From the NCBI GenBank assembly GCA_029269725.1, contig JARJHS010000004.1:428053-492052 (forward strand): a stretch of 64,000 bases of DNA, written 5' to 3'. This document shows positions 54,726-63,290 of the stretch, piece after piece; position 1 is the stretch's first letter, and the number at the start of each line of letters is the position of its first letter. The translations under genes were made by a program, and so were the position numbers. The stretch is from Pollutibacter soli (lineage in GTDB: Bacteria; Bacteroidota; Bacteroidia; Chitinophagales; Chitinophagaceae). The notes beneath the pieces are model-generated. The model saw nothing but the letters and a program-made list of their open reading frames with translations. It searched no databases and was not told the origin of the DNA.

Positions 54726-56051
54726 CTACTTCTTCATCGCCCAGCGCATCATTTCTTTCCAGGAAGATTTCTTTCCATACATCAGTATGCCTGTACGATA
54801 AACCTTTCCGGCAAACCAGGTTGTGAAAAGAAATCCGCCGATCAAGGTTACCATTGACAAGCCCAACTGCCAGTAAGGCACAGTATCCGGTACACCGAAA
54901 GGTATTCGTCCCATCATCACAATGGGTGAAGTAAAAGGTATGATGCTTGCCCAGACAGCGACGGGACTATTGGGATTGCTGAGACTACTTGTCAATATGA
55001 TAAATGCAAAAATAATCGGCATTGTTATCGGTAGCATTAATGCCTGTGCTTCCTGAGGATCTTCATTGATCACGCTGCCAATGGCAGCGAACAATGAAGC
55101 ATAAAAAAGGTATCCGCCGAGGAAATAAAACAGGAAACAGAAAATGATCAAAGGCCAGTTAACGCCTTCAACAAATTGTGTCTTTGCTTCCAGGATTTTC
55201 AATGCCATTGAATTATTTGGTCCACCAGGAAGCTGTTGCTGGCTCTGTTGGACCTCCTGCACCTGTTGCATGGTTTCATGCGGAAGGAAAAATTGCAGGG
55301 TTGTCATCAATACAAAAATCAACACGATCCAGAGCATGAACTGTGTCAACCCCACTCCCGCAATACCAATGATTTTTCCGAGCATCAATTCAAATGGTTT
55401 ACAGGAAGACACAATCACTTCAGCGATCCTGTTCATTTTTTCTTCTGCAACACCACGCATCACCATAGCTCCAAAAATGAACATCGTTATATAAATAAGA
55501 ATACCACTTCCGAAGCCTATCCCGTAAGCAAGACCAGCATTTGCCTGTTTGCTTTTTCCATCGGAATCAGTCACTTTGTTTTTTAACGAAACTGCTTTCC
55601 CACTTGCTTTTGTAATAGAATCAAGCGTTGATTTTTCAATACCACGCTGCTGCAGCAAATGACTTTCAATCGCTTTGTTCAACTGGCGCTCTATATATCC
55701 TTTTGATTCAAGGCCGAATTGTTTTTTTGAAATCAATTCATATTGTGTACCACCATCTGAAGCGAGATACAATATACCACCATATCCTTTCTCAGTGTAG
55801 TTGGCGCTGTCAATACCCGGAGTGAAATCAAAAACTACAGTAGAAGAATCACTCTTCAGGTTCTGCCTGAAAAAGCCGGGATCATTTACCACTGCTACTC
55901 GTTGTTTTTCTCTTGATTTCACAGCAAAAAATACAGAGCCGAAAATGAATACAATCATCATAATCGGTAACAGGAATGTAGAAAGGATAAAAGTTTTATT
56001 TCTTACCCTTGTAAAATATTCACGCTGTATGATGAGTCCTATTTTTGACAT
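54726..56051 (-). CDS. ABC-2 type transporter permease (NatB-like)
   Basis: A 441-residue permease with an N-terminal membrane helix (about 22-44, TFILSTFLLPIMMIVFIFG), a large periplasmic loop (about 45-170) and a C-terminal cluster of six or more helices. GLIIQREYFTRVRNKTF and RGVAEEKMNRIAEVIVSSCK are typical of the NatB/ABC-2 type. It lies 29 bp downstream of its ATPase gene and probably forms with it an exporter for an unknown substrate. Confidence 0.88.
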   Translation of the reverse strand: MSKIGLIIQREYFTRVRNKTFILSTFLLPIMMIVFIFGSVFFAVKSREKQRVAVVNDPGFFRQNLKSDSSTVVFDFTPGIDSANYTEKGYGGILYLASDGGTQYELISKKQFGLESKGYIERQLNKAIESHLLQQRGIEKSTLDSITKASGKAVSLKNKVTDSDGKSKQANAGLAYGIGFGSGILIYITMFIFGAMVMRGVAEEKMNRIAEVIVSSCKPFELMLGKIIGIAGVGLTQFMLWIVLIFVLMTTLQFFLPHETMQQVQEVQQSQQQLPGGPNNSMALKILEAKTQFVEGVNWPLIIFCFLFYFLGGYLFYASLFAAIGSVINEDPQEAQALMLPITMPIIFAFIILTSSLSNPNSPVAVWASIIPFTSPIVMMGRIPFGVPDTVPYWQLGLSMVTLIGGFLFTTWFAGKVYRTGILMYGKKSSWKEMMRWAMKK

Positions 56052-56080
56052 GGCTTGCAGATAAGATTAAAAATGTTATT

Positions 56081-57022
56081 TCAGTTTTGTACTGCTTCAA
56101 ATTGCCTTGCTTCAGGAGTACCGCGCACCTGGCGTATAAAAATTTCATTAAGGCTCGGTAGTATTTCATTGAAGGCATGAATGGTCAGCCCCTTGTGAAT
56201 AAAATACCCCAGAATATCATTGCTGGTAAAGCCTTCATTTTTTTTGATCACCAGTTCATTGTCACTTTTCTCAACCACCTGGAAAAGATGAATGGCCGTA
56301 TGTTCGGGCAATACTTTTTCATCAAATGAAATGCGGAAAAGATTTTCCTTGAATTCATTTTTTATTCCCTTTACTGTTCCGTCCAGAATCTTGGTTCCTT
56401 TATTTACAAGTACGATGTGATCACAGATCTCTTCCACCTGTTCCATACGATGTGTACTGAAAATGATCGTTGCACCTTCTTCAGCAAGACGATGAATTTC
56501 ATCTTTAATAAGATTGGCGTTTACGGGATCGAGACCACTGAAGGGTTCATCAAGGATGATCATTTTCGGATCGTGCAATACCGTAGTCACAAACTGGAGT
56601 TTCTGGCTCATACCTTTACTCAGGTCCTCTACTTTCTTATTCCACCAGGTTTCCATCTGCAGACGAATGAACCAATCTTTAATCCTGGCAGTGGCTTCGG
56701 ATTTTGAAAGTCCTTTTAACCTCGCCAGGTACAGAGCCTGTTCGCCGATTTTCATCTTTTTATAAAGCCCGCGCTCCTCGGGCATATAACCTATGCGGGT
56801 TACATCATTCAGGGGATCGAACTTTTTGCCATCGAAAAATATTTCTCCTTCGTCCGGGTAGAAGATGCCAGTGATCATACGAAGCAGGGTCGTTTTGCCG
56901 GCGCCGTTAGGTCCGAGCAATCCGAAGATCGAACCTTTACCAATGCTGAAACTGATATCGTCCACTGCTTTCTGCGTGGCGAAATATTTTTTCAGGTGAC
57001 TGACTTCCAGAATATTCTGCAT
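56081..57022 (-). CDS. ABC transporter ATP-binding protein (NatA-like)
   Basis: A 313-residue ATPase: Walker A FGLLGPNGAGKTTLLRMI, Q-loop IGYMPEERGLYKKM, signature DLSKGMSQKLQFV, Walker B MIILDEPFSGLDPVNAN, H-loop IFSTHRMEQVEE. A C-terminal extension (about 225-313) resembles that of NatA-type exporters. It is the first gene of a two-gene operon with the ABC-2 permease. The RGLYKKM segment with arginine is common in this subfamily. Confidence 0.9.
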   Translation of the reverse strand: MQNILEVSHLKKYFATQKAVDDISFSIGKGSIFGLLGPNGAGKTTLLRMITGIFYPDEGEIFFDGKKFDPLNDVTRIGYMPEERGLYKKMKIGEQALYLARLKGLSKSEATARIKDWFIRLQMETWWNKKVEDLSKGMSQKLQFVTTVLHDPKMIILDEPFSGLDPVNANLIKDEIHRLAEEGATIIFSTHRMEQVEEICDHIVLVNKGTKILDGTVKGIKNEFKENLFRISFDEKVLPEHTAIHLFQVVEKSDNELVIKKNEGFTSNDILGYFIHKGLTIHAFNEILPSLNEIFIRQVRGTPEARQFEAVQN

Positions 57023-57208
57023 GTAAAGCCTTTATAATAATGAGGGTTGAAGATACTTAAGTTGAAACAGTTAGAAACAGAATACCAAATTAGTATATGA
57101 AATCGCTACTGGCTTAATGGGATTTAGGCCTGTTTATTGTTTAACCGCCACATTATTCCACGAATATTTGTTTGGACTGAAACGTTAGTAGCAAAACAGT
57201 ACAGAACA

Positions 57209-58825
57209 TTACAGTTTTGCCGCAATTTTTTCTTTGATTGCCCGGGCTACTTTCTGTCCATCCATGGCAGCGCTTACAATTCCTCCTGCATAACCGGCAC
57301 CTTCTCCGCATGGGTAAAGATTTTTGAATTGCGGGTGCAAAAGCGTTCCTGCATCTCTTGGTATTCTTACCGGTGATGATGTGCGGCTTTCGGTGGCTAC
57401 AACAATTGCTTCATTAGAATAGTAACCTTTCATTTTTTTCCCGAATTCCTGGAAGCCGCGTTGTAAGCGACGTGCAACAAAATCTGGTAACACGGCATTT
57501 AACCCTGAAGAATGAATGCCTGGTATATAAGAACATTCCGGTAACGATGAAGAAATTTTTCCCTCCGAAAAATCAACCATTCTTTGCGCCGGTGCTACGA
57601 AAGATCCACCACCAGCTGCAAAAGCTTTTTGCTCAACGATCCGTTGCAGATGCATCATTAATAATGGATCGTTTTCATCTGGTATGATCTGTTGATTGTT
57701 CCACTTAAGATCCCTCAGCATCGTCATTGCGTCTTTCAACTCAATCTGTACAACAATTCCTGAATTTGCAAATGGATTATTTCGCTTTGAAGGACTCCAG
57801 CCATTTACCACGAGCTCGTTGTTCGAAGTGGAGGCTGTCGCAATTATCCCTCCCGGACACATGCAAAACGAAAAAACTCCTTTGTCGGAGACCTGTTCCA
57901 CGAGTTGATAGCTTGCTGCTGGTAAGGACCCCGGTCTTCCGATTGATCGATTACAATGATATTGTATACTATCAATTAATGACTGTGGATGTTCAGCACG
58001 GACACCGAGAGCAAAAGGTTTTGATTCAATGAGAATATTTTCTTTCTGCAATAAATAAAAAATATCCCGTGCAGAATGTCCCGTTGCAAGTATAAATGCT
58101 TCCGCATTGAATTTATCGCCATCCTGAGTCAATGCTGCTATAATCGAGTTATTATTCTTGGCGAATCCGGTAAACTTTTTTTCGAAATAAATTTCACCGC
58201 CTGCTGCAATGATTTGTCCGCGCATTGCGCTGATGATACCGGGTAACTTATTCGTGCCGATATGCGGATGAGATTCGAAAAGGATATTGTTGTCTGCACC
58301 AAAATGCACAAACAATTCCAGCACGCGATTGATATCACCGCGTTTGGTGCTTCGCGTGTATAATTTACCATCGCTGTAAGTACCGGCTCCGCCTTCACCG
58401 AAGCAGTAATTACTATCTTCATTAATAATTCCTTCCTTGTTCAGCCGGGCGAGATCACGGCGTCTTTCACGCACATCTTTTCCTCTTTCAAGTATGATCG
58501 GTTTGATCCCCTGTTGCAATAACTCGAGCGCCGCAAACATTCCTGCTGGTCCGGAACCAATAATTAAGACACGACTTGCATTTTTTTTCAGTAAAGGAAA
58601 ATGAATTTCAGCAGGTTGAAACTCCTGTACCGGCTCATTGATAAATGCAGTTAGTGTAAGATTGACCTTAACCTGCCGCGAACGGGCGTCAATAGATTTT
58701 TTTTGTAGCCGAAAGCCTTTCACATCATCCAATGGAACAGCACACAGGTTTGCAATCCATTCTTTTATGGCATGGTCACTTGCTGCTTCATCAGGAAGAA
58801 GTTGAAAAGAAATTTTTTTTTGCAT
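57209..58825 (-). CDS. FAD-dependent oxidoreductase (COG2509 type)
   Basis: A 538-residue flavoprotein. An N-terminal domain (about 1-90) is followed by the FAD-binding dinucleotide motif RVLIIGSGPAGMFAALELLQ and the family segments NYCFGEGGAGTYSDGKLYTR, ILATGHSARDIFYLL, FALGVRAEHPQSLID and a C-terminal YPCGEGAGYAGGIVSAAMDG. This matches uncharacterised FAD-dependent dehydrogenases related to geranylgeranyl reductase-type proteins. Substrate unknown. Its start directly follows the stop of the DUF3127 gene upstream, so they are likely co-transcribed. Confidence 0.87.
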   Translation of the reverse strand: MQKKISFQLLPDEAASDHAIKEWIANLCAVPLDDVKGFRLQKKSIDARSRQVKVNLTLTAFINEPVQEFQPAEIHFPLLKKNASRVLIIGSGPAGMFAALELLQQGIKPIILERGKDVRERRRDLARLNKEGIINEDSNYCFGEGGAGTYSDGKLYTRSTKRGDINRVLELFVHFGADNNILFESHPHIGTNKLPGIISAMRGQIIAAGGEIYFEKKFTGFAKNNNSIIAALTQDGDKFNAEAFILATGHSARDIFYLLQKENILIESKPFALGVRAEHPQSLIDSIQYHCNRSIGRPGSLPAASYQLVEQVSDKGVFSFCMCPGGIIATASTSNNELVVNGWSPSKRNNPFANSGIVVQIELKDAMTMLRDLKWNNQQIIPDENDPLLMMHLQRIVEQKAFAAGGGSFVAPAQRMVDFSEGKISSSLPECSYIPGIHSSGLNAVLPDFVARRLQRGFQEFGKKMKGYYSNEAIVVATESRTSSPVRIPRDAGTLLHPQFKNLYPCGEGAGYAGGIVSAAMDGQKVARAIKEKIAAKL

Positions 58826-59206
58826 CTAGAACGGCAGATCATCTGCGGCATCTGTACTAAAGCCAGCGTCGGATTCAAATGCGGGCATTGTATTGGCAGA
58901 TGATGACTGTTGCAGGTTCACGGACTCAATGCGCCATGCATCCAGGTTGGTAAAATAACTTGTCTGTCCGTTTTTCTCCCATTTGGTACCGCGAAGATTA
59001 AAATGCACTTTCACTGTTTCACCTACCTGCGCACGATCGACGATAGATGTGCGATCCTGCGTAGTTTGAAATTTTATAAAGTTGGTAACTGTTCTGCCAC
59101 CAATATCTTCACTTGTTTCTATTACAAATTCTCTTGTTTTGAAAGTCTCTGTTTTCTGAACCGTATCAAATTTCGCAACCAATTTTCCGGTAACTTCAAA
59201 TCCCAT
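58826..59206 (-). CDS. DUF3127 protein with SSB-like C-terminal tip
   Basis: A 126-residue protein. The core (about 1-95, EVTGKLVAKFDTVQKTETFK, TNFIKFQTTQDRTSIVDRAQ, HFNLRGTKWEKNGQTSYF) is DUF3127, with an OB-fold-like strand order resembling single-strand DNA-binding proteins. A flexible segment leads to the end DAADDLPF, very similar to the acidic DDxPF tip of SSB that recruits partner proteins. No catalytic residues. It could bind nucleic acid or act as a protein hub; the family's function is unknown to me. The gene leads the oxidoreductase gene. Confidence 0.8.
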   Translation of the reverse strand: MGFEVTGKLVAKFDTVQKTETFKTREFVIETSEDIGGRTVTNFIKFQTTQDRTSIVDRAQVGETVKVHFNLRGTKWEKNGQTSYFTNLDAWRIESVNLQQSSSANTMPAFESDAGFSTDAADDLPF

Positions 59207-59226
59207 AATCGTACTTAATTAAGTCT

Positions 59227-59234
59227 CAAAGTTA
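59227..59234 (-). promoter_or_regulatory. Possible -7 promoter element for the DUF3127 gene
   Basis: TAACTTTG on the minus strand fits TAnnTTTG, 20 bp before the start codon. No good -33 element at the 19-bp spacing. Confidence 0.4.
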
Positions 59235-59322
59235 TTAATTATAATTTAGCAAGATTAGCATAAAAAACTTCTTTTTTTCGGGGGAATTCATTTACCTTCC
59301 AAAGCTCACGTTCTGATCCACC

Positions 59323-60072
59323 ATGTCTATTTACAGGAGATTATTTTTTTCCATTGCGGTTTGCATTGTACTGGGTGCATGTCAACGTCAGTATGTACCA
59401 CAAAAGGTTGATTATTCAGGATATAATATCAATGTAAAAGACTCGGGCAGTAAAAATCTTCAGGACTTTCTACAGCCATATAAAGACAGTGTGGCAAAGT
59501 TGATGGATAAAGTGGTAGGAACCCTCGACAGCACATTAAAAAATAGTACACCTGATGGAACACTTGGGAATTTTATCGCAGATGCATATCTCACGATGGC
59601 TAAACAAAAATTTAATCCGAATGCTGCCATCAGTTTTATGAACATTGGTGGTATACGTTTAGGATCGATTCCAGCGGGCCCTGTGAAGCGTGGAAAAATT
59701 TATGAAGTGATGCCTTTTGATAATGAGATGTATATCCTTGAAGTTCCTGGAAATATTTTGAGGGAATATCTTGATGCCATTGCGGGTGATCGCGGTGGTG
59801 GTGTTGCAGGAATAAAATTTCAGATCGCAGATAAAAAAGCGATCAATATAACCATTAATGGTAAACCATTGGATACTACCGCAAGATATATCATGGTCAA
59901 TTCCGATTATGTCGTTAATGGCGGTGGAAATTTCTACGGGTTGAAAGATCTTAAAAAGGAGAGGACGGGTTACCTGCTCAGGAATGCGATACTAGATTAT
60001 ATAGCAGAGTTCACATCAAGAAATCAGCCGATAAAAATTCCTGACGATAAAAGAATTACGAGTGCAAACTAG
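59323..60072 (+). CDS. Lipoprotein with 5'-nucleotidase C-terminal domain
   Basis: A 249-residue lipoprotein (lipobox LGAC, cysteine at about 20). The rest matches the C-terminal, substrate-binding domain of the 5'-nucleotidase/UshA family: SFMNIGGIRLGSIPAGPVKR, MPFDNEMYILEVPG, DYVVNGGGNFYGL. In most organisms this domain is fused behind a metallophosphatase domain; here that domain is the next gene, overlapping by 11 bp. The pair is common in Bacteroidota in my recollection. The anchored domain would act at the periplasmic side. Confidence 0.88.
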   Translation: MSIYRRLFFSIAVCIVLGACQRQYVPQKVDYSGYNINVKDSGSKNLQDFLQPYKDSVAKLMDKVVGTLDSTLKNSTPDGTLGNFIADAYLTMAKQKFNPNAAISFMNIGGIRLGSIPAGPVKRGKIYEVMPFDNEMYILEVPGNILREYLDAIAGDRGGGVAGIKFQIADKKAINITINGKPLDTTARYIMVNSDYVVNGGGNFYGLKDLKKERTGYLLRNAILDYIAEFTSRNQPIKIPDDKRITSAN

Positions 60073-61000
60073 AAGGAAATTTATAAGGGAGACGGGACTG
60101 GGTATGGCAGCTTTGCTGGCTGCAAACCCCGTGGTGTTTGCATCTGATGCAAATGATGAAGTGAAAAAGCTAACCATCCTTCATACTAATGATGTTCATA
60201 GCAGGCTTGAATCATTTCCTATGGATGGATCAGCCAATGCAGGTAAGGCCGGTGTTGCTCCCAGGGCGGCATTGATCAATAAAATCAGGAATGAGGGGAA
60301 TGAAGTATTATTACTCGACTCAGGTGATATCTTCCAGGGTACTCCTTATTTTAATATGTTCGATGGTGAACCTGAAATAAAAGCGATGCAGATGATGGGT
60401 TATGAAGCATGTACCATGGGCAATCATGATTTTGATGCAGGTCTGGAAAATTTTCACACCAAGATCAGAACCCATGCAAAATTTCCTGTTGTCATTTGCA
60501 ACTATGATTTCCGTGAAACTGTGATGGAACATTCCTATGTACCATATCATATTATTAAAAAGGGTGGGCTGGACATTGGAATTACCGGAGTTGGAATAGA
60601 GTTAGCCGGACTAGTGCCTGATAAACTATATGGAAAAACGAAATACCTGGATCCGATTATGGAAGTAAATAGAACTGCACATTACTTAAAGAAAGACAAG
60701 AAATGCGATTTTGTTATTTGTCTTTCCCATTTGGGTGACAGATATGCAGATAATAAAGTGAGTGATGAAATAATGGCAAAAGAAACGGAGAACATTGATC
60801 TGATACTGGGCGGTCATACGCATCGTTTTTTTGAAGCACCCAGGGAGTATCAGAATAAGGCCGGAAAAAAAATTCTGGTGAATCAGGTCGGTTGGGCAGG
60901 TATTAAGCTTGGTAGATTAGACTACAGTTTTTCCCGTTCCAGAGGTCAAAATTTAGATAATAATCAATCACTTTCGGTAGGAAAGAAAGAAGGAGAATAA
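60062..61000 (+). CDS. Twin-arginine-signal metallophosphatase (5'-nucleotidase N-terminal domain)
   Basis: A 312-residue metallophosphatase of the calcineurin-like fold, starting at GTG 60062. The N-terminus QTRRKFIRETGLGMAALLAA is a good Tat signal. The metal ligands are visible: ILHTNDVHSR, LLDSGDIFQGTPYF, TMGNHDFDAG, ICLSHLGDRYADN and LGGHTHRFF. It is the other half of a split UshA-type enzyme; the partner domain is encoded just before it as a lipoprotein, with overlapping reading frames. Substrates are probably nucleotides or related phosphates. Confidence 0.9.
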   Translation: MQTRRKFIRETGLGMAALLAANPVVFASDANDEVKKLTILHTNDVHSRLESFPMDGSANAGKAGVAPRAALINKIRNEGNEVLLLDSGDIFQGTPYFNMFDGEPEIKAMQMMGYEACTMGNHDFDAGLENFHTKIRTHAKFPVVICNYDFRETVMEHSYVPYHIIKKGGLDIGITGVGIELAGLVPDKLYGKTKYLDPIMEVNRTAHYLKKDKKCDFVICLSHLGDRYADNKVSDEIMAKETENIDLILGGHTHRFFEAPREYQNKAGKKILVNQVGWAGIKLGRLDYSFSRSRGQNLDNNQSLSVGKKEGE

Positions 61001-61323
61001 AAAATTTTTTTTTCGTTTTACAGATTCTATATTCGCTACCCTTTTGAAAAAAAACGGCTCTTTTTTTAGTGAGAACAAAAAAAATAAATCAGATTTTTTT
61101 TTTACTTTGAGACAATACAGGAAAAGATGTGACTATCAATATAAAGGTCTAAATGATAATTAAAGTTTATAAGACAAAATATTGAGTTTACAAGATTTTT
61201 CAAACGCTGCCTCCTGATCCTTTTTTGTTTGCATTAACCCTGAGTAGTTGGATTTGTGCGCAATTCCTTTGGAAAGACTAATAGATGAATTAAAGAATCC
61301 TTTAAAAATTTGCTTAAGGACTA
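61001..61323. other. AT-rich gap before dnaA
   Basis: About 320 bp with A/T homopolymer runs (for example near 61003-61016 and 61093-61103). No gene, no DnaA-box match and no clear promoter are seen. Confidence 0.6.
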
Positions 61324-62757
61324 ATGGAGAAAGCGCATGATAAAGTATGGAATAGTTGTCTCGCTATAATAAAAGATATTGTGGAGTGGCAACATTTCAA
61401 AACATGGTTTGAACCAATCAAGCCCGTCGCCCTTAAAGAAAAAATTCTAACCATCCAGGTACCCAGTCAATTTTTTTATGAATACCTGGAAGAGCACTAT
61501 GTGAATTTACTGGCAAAGACTTTGAAGAGAGAATTGGGAAAAGACGCCAGGTTGGAATATAGAATAATGGTTGACAGTGGCAATGAGAAAAACAAGCCAC
61601 TTACAATGGATATTTCCGGACATGGTATAAAAACCTTTTCGAATAATGAAATGGATTTTCCCCTTGTCATAAACAACCCAGTGAAAAATCCTTTTGTCAT
61701 TCCTGGTCTTCGGAAGATGCAGATCGATTCTCAATTGAATCCGATTTATACTTTTGATTCTTTTGTTGAAGGTGACTGTAACCGAGTTGCACGTCGGGCA
61801 GGAAAAACAGTTGCTGAAAAACCAGGAGCTACTTCTTTTAATCCACTCGTAATTTATGGTGGTGTTGGTCTGGGTAAGACTCACCTGGCACAAGCTGTAG
61901 GCAATGAGGTAAAGAGGCTTCACCAGAATAAAGTGGTGTTGTATGTTTCTTCTGAAAAATTCATTAATCAATTCCAGGATCATAGTCGTAATAACGCGAT
62001 AAATGATTTCATCCATTTTTATCAGCTGATCGATGTGTTAATCATTGATGATGTACAGTTCTTCAATCGGGCTGAAAAATCACAGGACGCCTTGTTTGCG
62101 ATTTTCAACCATCTTCATCAATCCGGTAAACAGCTGATATTGAGTTCTGATAAACCTCCAAAAGACCTGGAAGGTGTACAGGAGAGATTGTTGAGCCGTT
62201 TTCGCTGGGGACTTAGTGCAGATCTGCAGACTCCGGATTACGAAACGCGCATCGATATATTAGAAAAAAAGATGAAGAACGACGGGCTGGAAATGCCACG
62301 TGAAGTGGTGAAATACATTGCCTATAATATTCAGAGTAATATCCGCGAATTAGAAGGTGCGCTGATATCGCTTTTGGCACAGTCTTCGCTCAATAAACGT
62401 GAAATTGACCTCGACTTGGCTAAGAAGGTACTCCGTAACTTTGTGAAGACTTCATCCAAGGAAATCACGATCGAAACCATCCAGAAAATGGTGTGTGAGT
62501 TCTTTGATGTGAGCTATGATAAGCTTTTGCAGAAAACGCGCAAGCGTGAAATCGTGCAGGCTCGTCAGATCACGATGTATCTCGCAAAAATATTTACAAA
62601 GAATTCGTTAAAAACCATCGGCGAACATTTTGGCGGAAGGGATCATACTACGGTTATCCATTCCTGTCAGACTGTAAAGGACCTGATGGATACGGACAGT
62701 CTGTTCAGGGAGAGTGTGATTGAATTGCAGCAGAAGGTTCAGCTGGCGGCCATGTAG
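61324..62757 (+). CDS. dnaA: Chromosomal replication initiator protein
   Basis: A 477-residue initiator. Domain I is at about 1-85, a short linker, then the AAA+ domain III with Walker A IYGGVGLGKTHLAQAVGNEV, Walker B VLIIDDVQFFNRAEKSQD, arginine-finger region QERLLSRFRWGLSADLQ, and the DNA-binding domain IV with the signature GGRDHTTVIHSCQTVKDL. Complete. The start follows a strong run of purines only weakly like a ribosome-binding site. Its stop lies in a heptamer repeat and a terminator follows. The upstream gap shows no obvious DnaA boxes. Confidence 0.97.
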   Translation: MEKAHDKVWNSCLAIIKDIVEWQHFKTWFEPIKPVALKEKILTIQVPSQFFYEYLEEHYVNLLAKTLKRELGKDARLEYRIMVDSGNEKNKPLTMDISGHGIKTFSNNEMDFPLVINNPVKNPFVIPGLRKMQIDSQLNPIYTFDSFVEGDCNRVARRAGKTVAEKPGATSFNPLVIYGGVGLGKTHLAQAVGNEVKRLHQNKVVLYVSSEKFINQFQDHSRNNAINDFIHFYQLIDVLIIDDVQFFNRAEKSQDALFAIFNHLHQSGKQLILSSDKPPKDLEGVQERLLSRFRWGLSADLQTPDYETRIDILEKKMKNDGLEMPREVVKYIAYNIQSNIRELEGALISLLAQSSLNKREIDLDLAKKVLRNFVKTSSKEITIETIQKMVCEFFDVSYDKLLQKTRKREIVQARQITMYLAKIFTKNSLKTIGEHFGGRDHTTVIHSCQTVKDLMDTDSLFRESVIELQQKVQLAAM

Positions 62758-62789
62758 AAAGTTTAAAGTTGAACGTATAAAGTTTAATC
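62755..62789 (+). repeat. Heptamer tandem repeat on the dnaA stop codon
   Basis: TAGAAAG, TTTAAAG, TTGAACG, TATAAAG, TTTAATC. The dnaA stop TAG is the first three bases. Confidence 0.75.
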
Positions 62790-62811
62790 CTGCGAAAGCA
62801 GGATTTTTTTT
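62787..62811 (+). terminator. dnaA terminator directly abutting the acylphosphatase start
   Basis: Stem ATCCTGC / GCAGGAT with a GAAA tetraloop and eight T up to 62811; the next base starts the ATG of the following gene. Confidence 0.9.
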
Positions 62812-63087
62812 ATGGTAACAAAAGAGATTATTTTCAGCGGTAAGGTACAGGGGGTGTACTACCGGGCTTCTGCAAAAGAAGTTGCGGATAGTTTGGGTCT
62901 TACCGGGAGGGTTAAGAATCTCAGGGATGGTCGCGTTTGGATGATCGCCACCGGAACAGAAGAGCAGATGGAGCGATTTATCGCCTGGAACAGGAAGGGG
63001 CCTTCGGCCGCCAGGATCGAGCTGCTGGAAACGCGGATGGCTACGGATCCCGGGTATACTGATTTCCGGATTGAAAGGGACAATTAG
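62812..63087 (+). CDS. Acylphosphatase
   Basis: A 91-residue enzyme hydrolysing acyl phosphates. EIIFSGKVQGVYYRASAKEV contains the phosphate-binding loop with the catalytic arginine (GVYYR), GLTGRVKNLRDGRVWM contains the conserved asparagine, and the C-terminus DFRIERDN fits. The ATG at 62812 starts right after the T run of a terminator, leaving no room for a Shine-Dalgarno. Translation must use either a leaderless message or a message reading through. The assignment by motifs is secure. Confidence 0.93.
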   Translation: MVTKEIIFSGKVQGVYYRASAKEVADSLGLTGRVKNLRDGRVWMIATGTEEQMERFIAWNRKGPSAARIELLETRMATDPGYTDFRIERDN

Positions 63088-63146
63088 TTTTGGCATTTGG
63101 GGGTTGGTTTACTATTTTTGCCCTCCCTTAAAAAGCACGTGATTCC

Positions 63147-63235
63147 GGTGAGGTGGATGAGTGGCTGAAATCAGCAGTTTGCTAAACTGCCGTACGGGTT
63201 AAACTGTACCGAGGGTTCGAATCCCTCCCTCACCG
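63147..63235 (+). tRNA. tRNA-Ser (anticodon GCT)
   Basis: Acceptor stem GGTGAGG / CCTCACC, anticodon stem GCAGT / ACTGC around TTGCTAA (anticodon GCT), a long variable arm, T arm GAGGGTTCGAATCCCTC, discriminator G. CCA is not encoded. Its 3' part from the variable arm on is the template of the downstream array. Confidence 0.95.
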
Positions 63236-63250
63236 CAGGAAAAGTAAGAG

Positions 63251-63277
63251 CCTTCGCAGAAATGCGAAGGTTTTTTT
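63251..63277 (+). terminator. tRNA-Ser terminator, also copied in the array
   Basis: CCTTCGCA-GAAA-TGCGAAGG plus seven T. The same hairpin recurs in every downstream unit, though the first array unit has CCTCCACA in the left arm and is broken. Confidence 0.92.
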
Positions 63278-63290
63278 ATAATTAGTGAAA

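Noticed and set aside
52010..57022. Lipid A export locus around the MsbA-like exporter
   Set aside because: No lipid A genes are near this exporter; the lpx genes lie 45 kb away, so a specific MsbA role is not supported.
61001..61323. Replication origin upstream of dnaA
   Set aside because: Although AT-rich, no DnaA-box-like 9-mers were found there; the better candidate sites are near dnaB.
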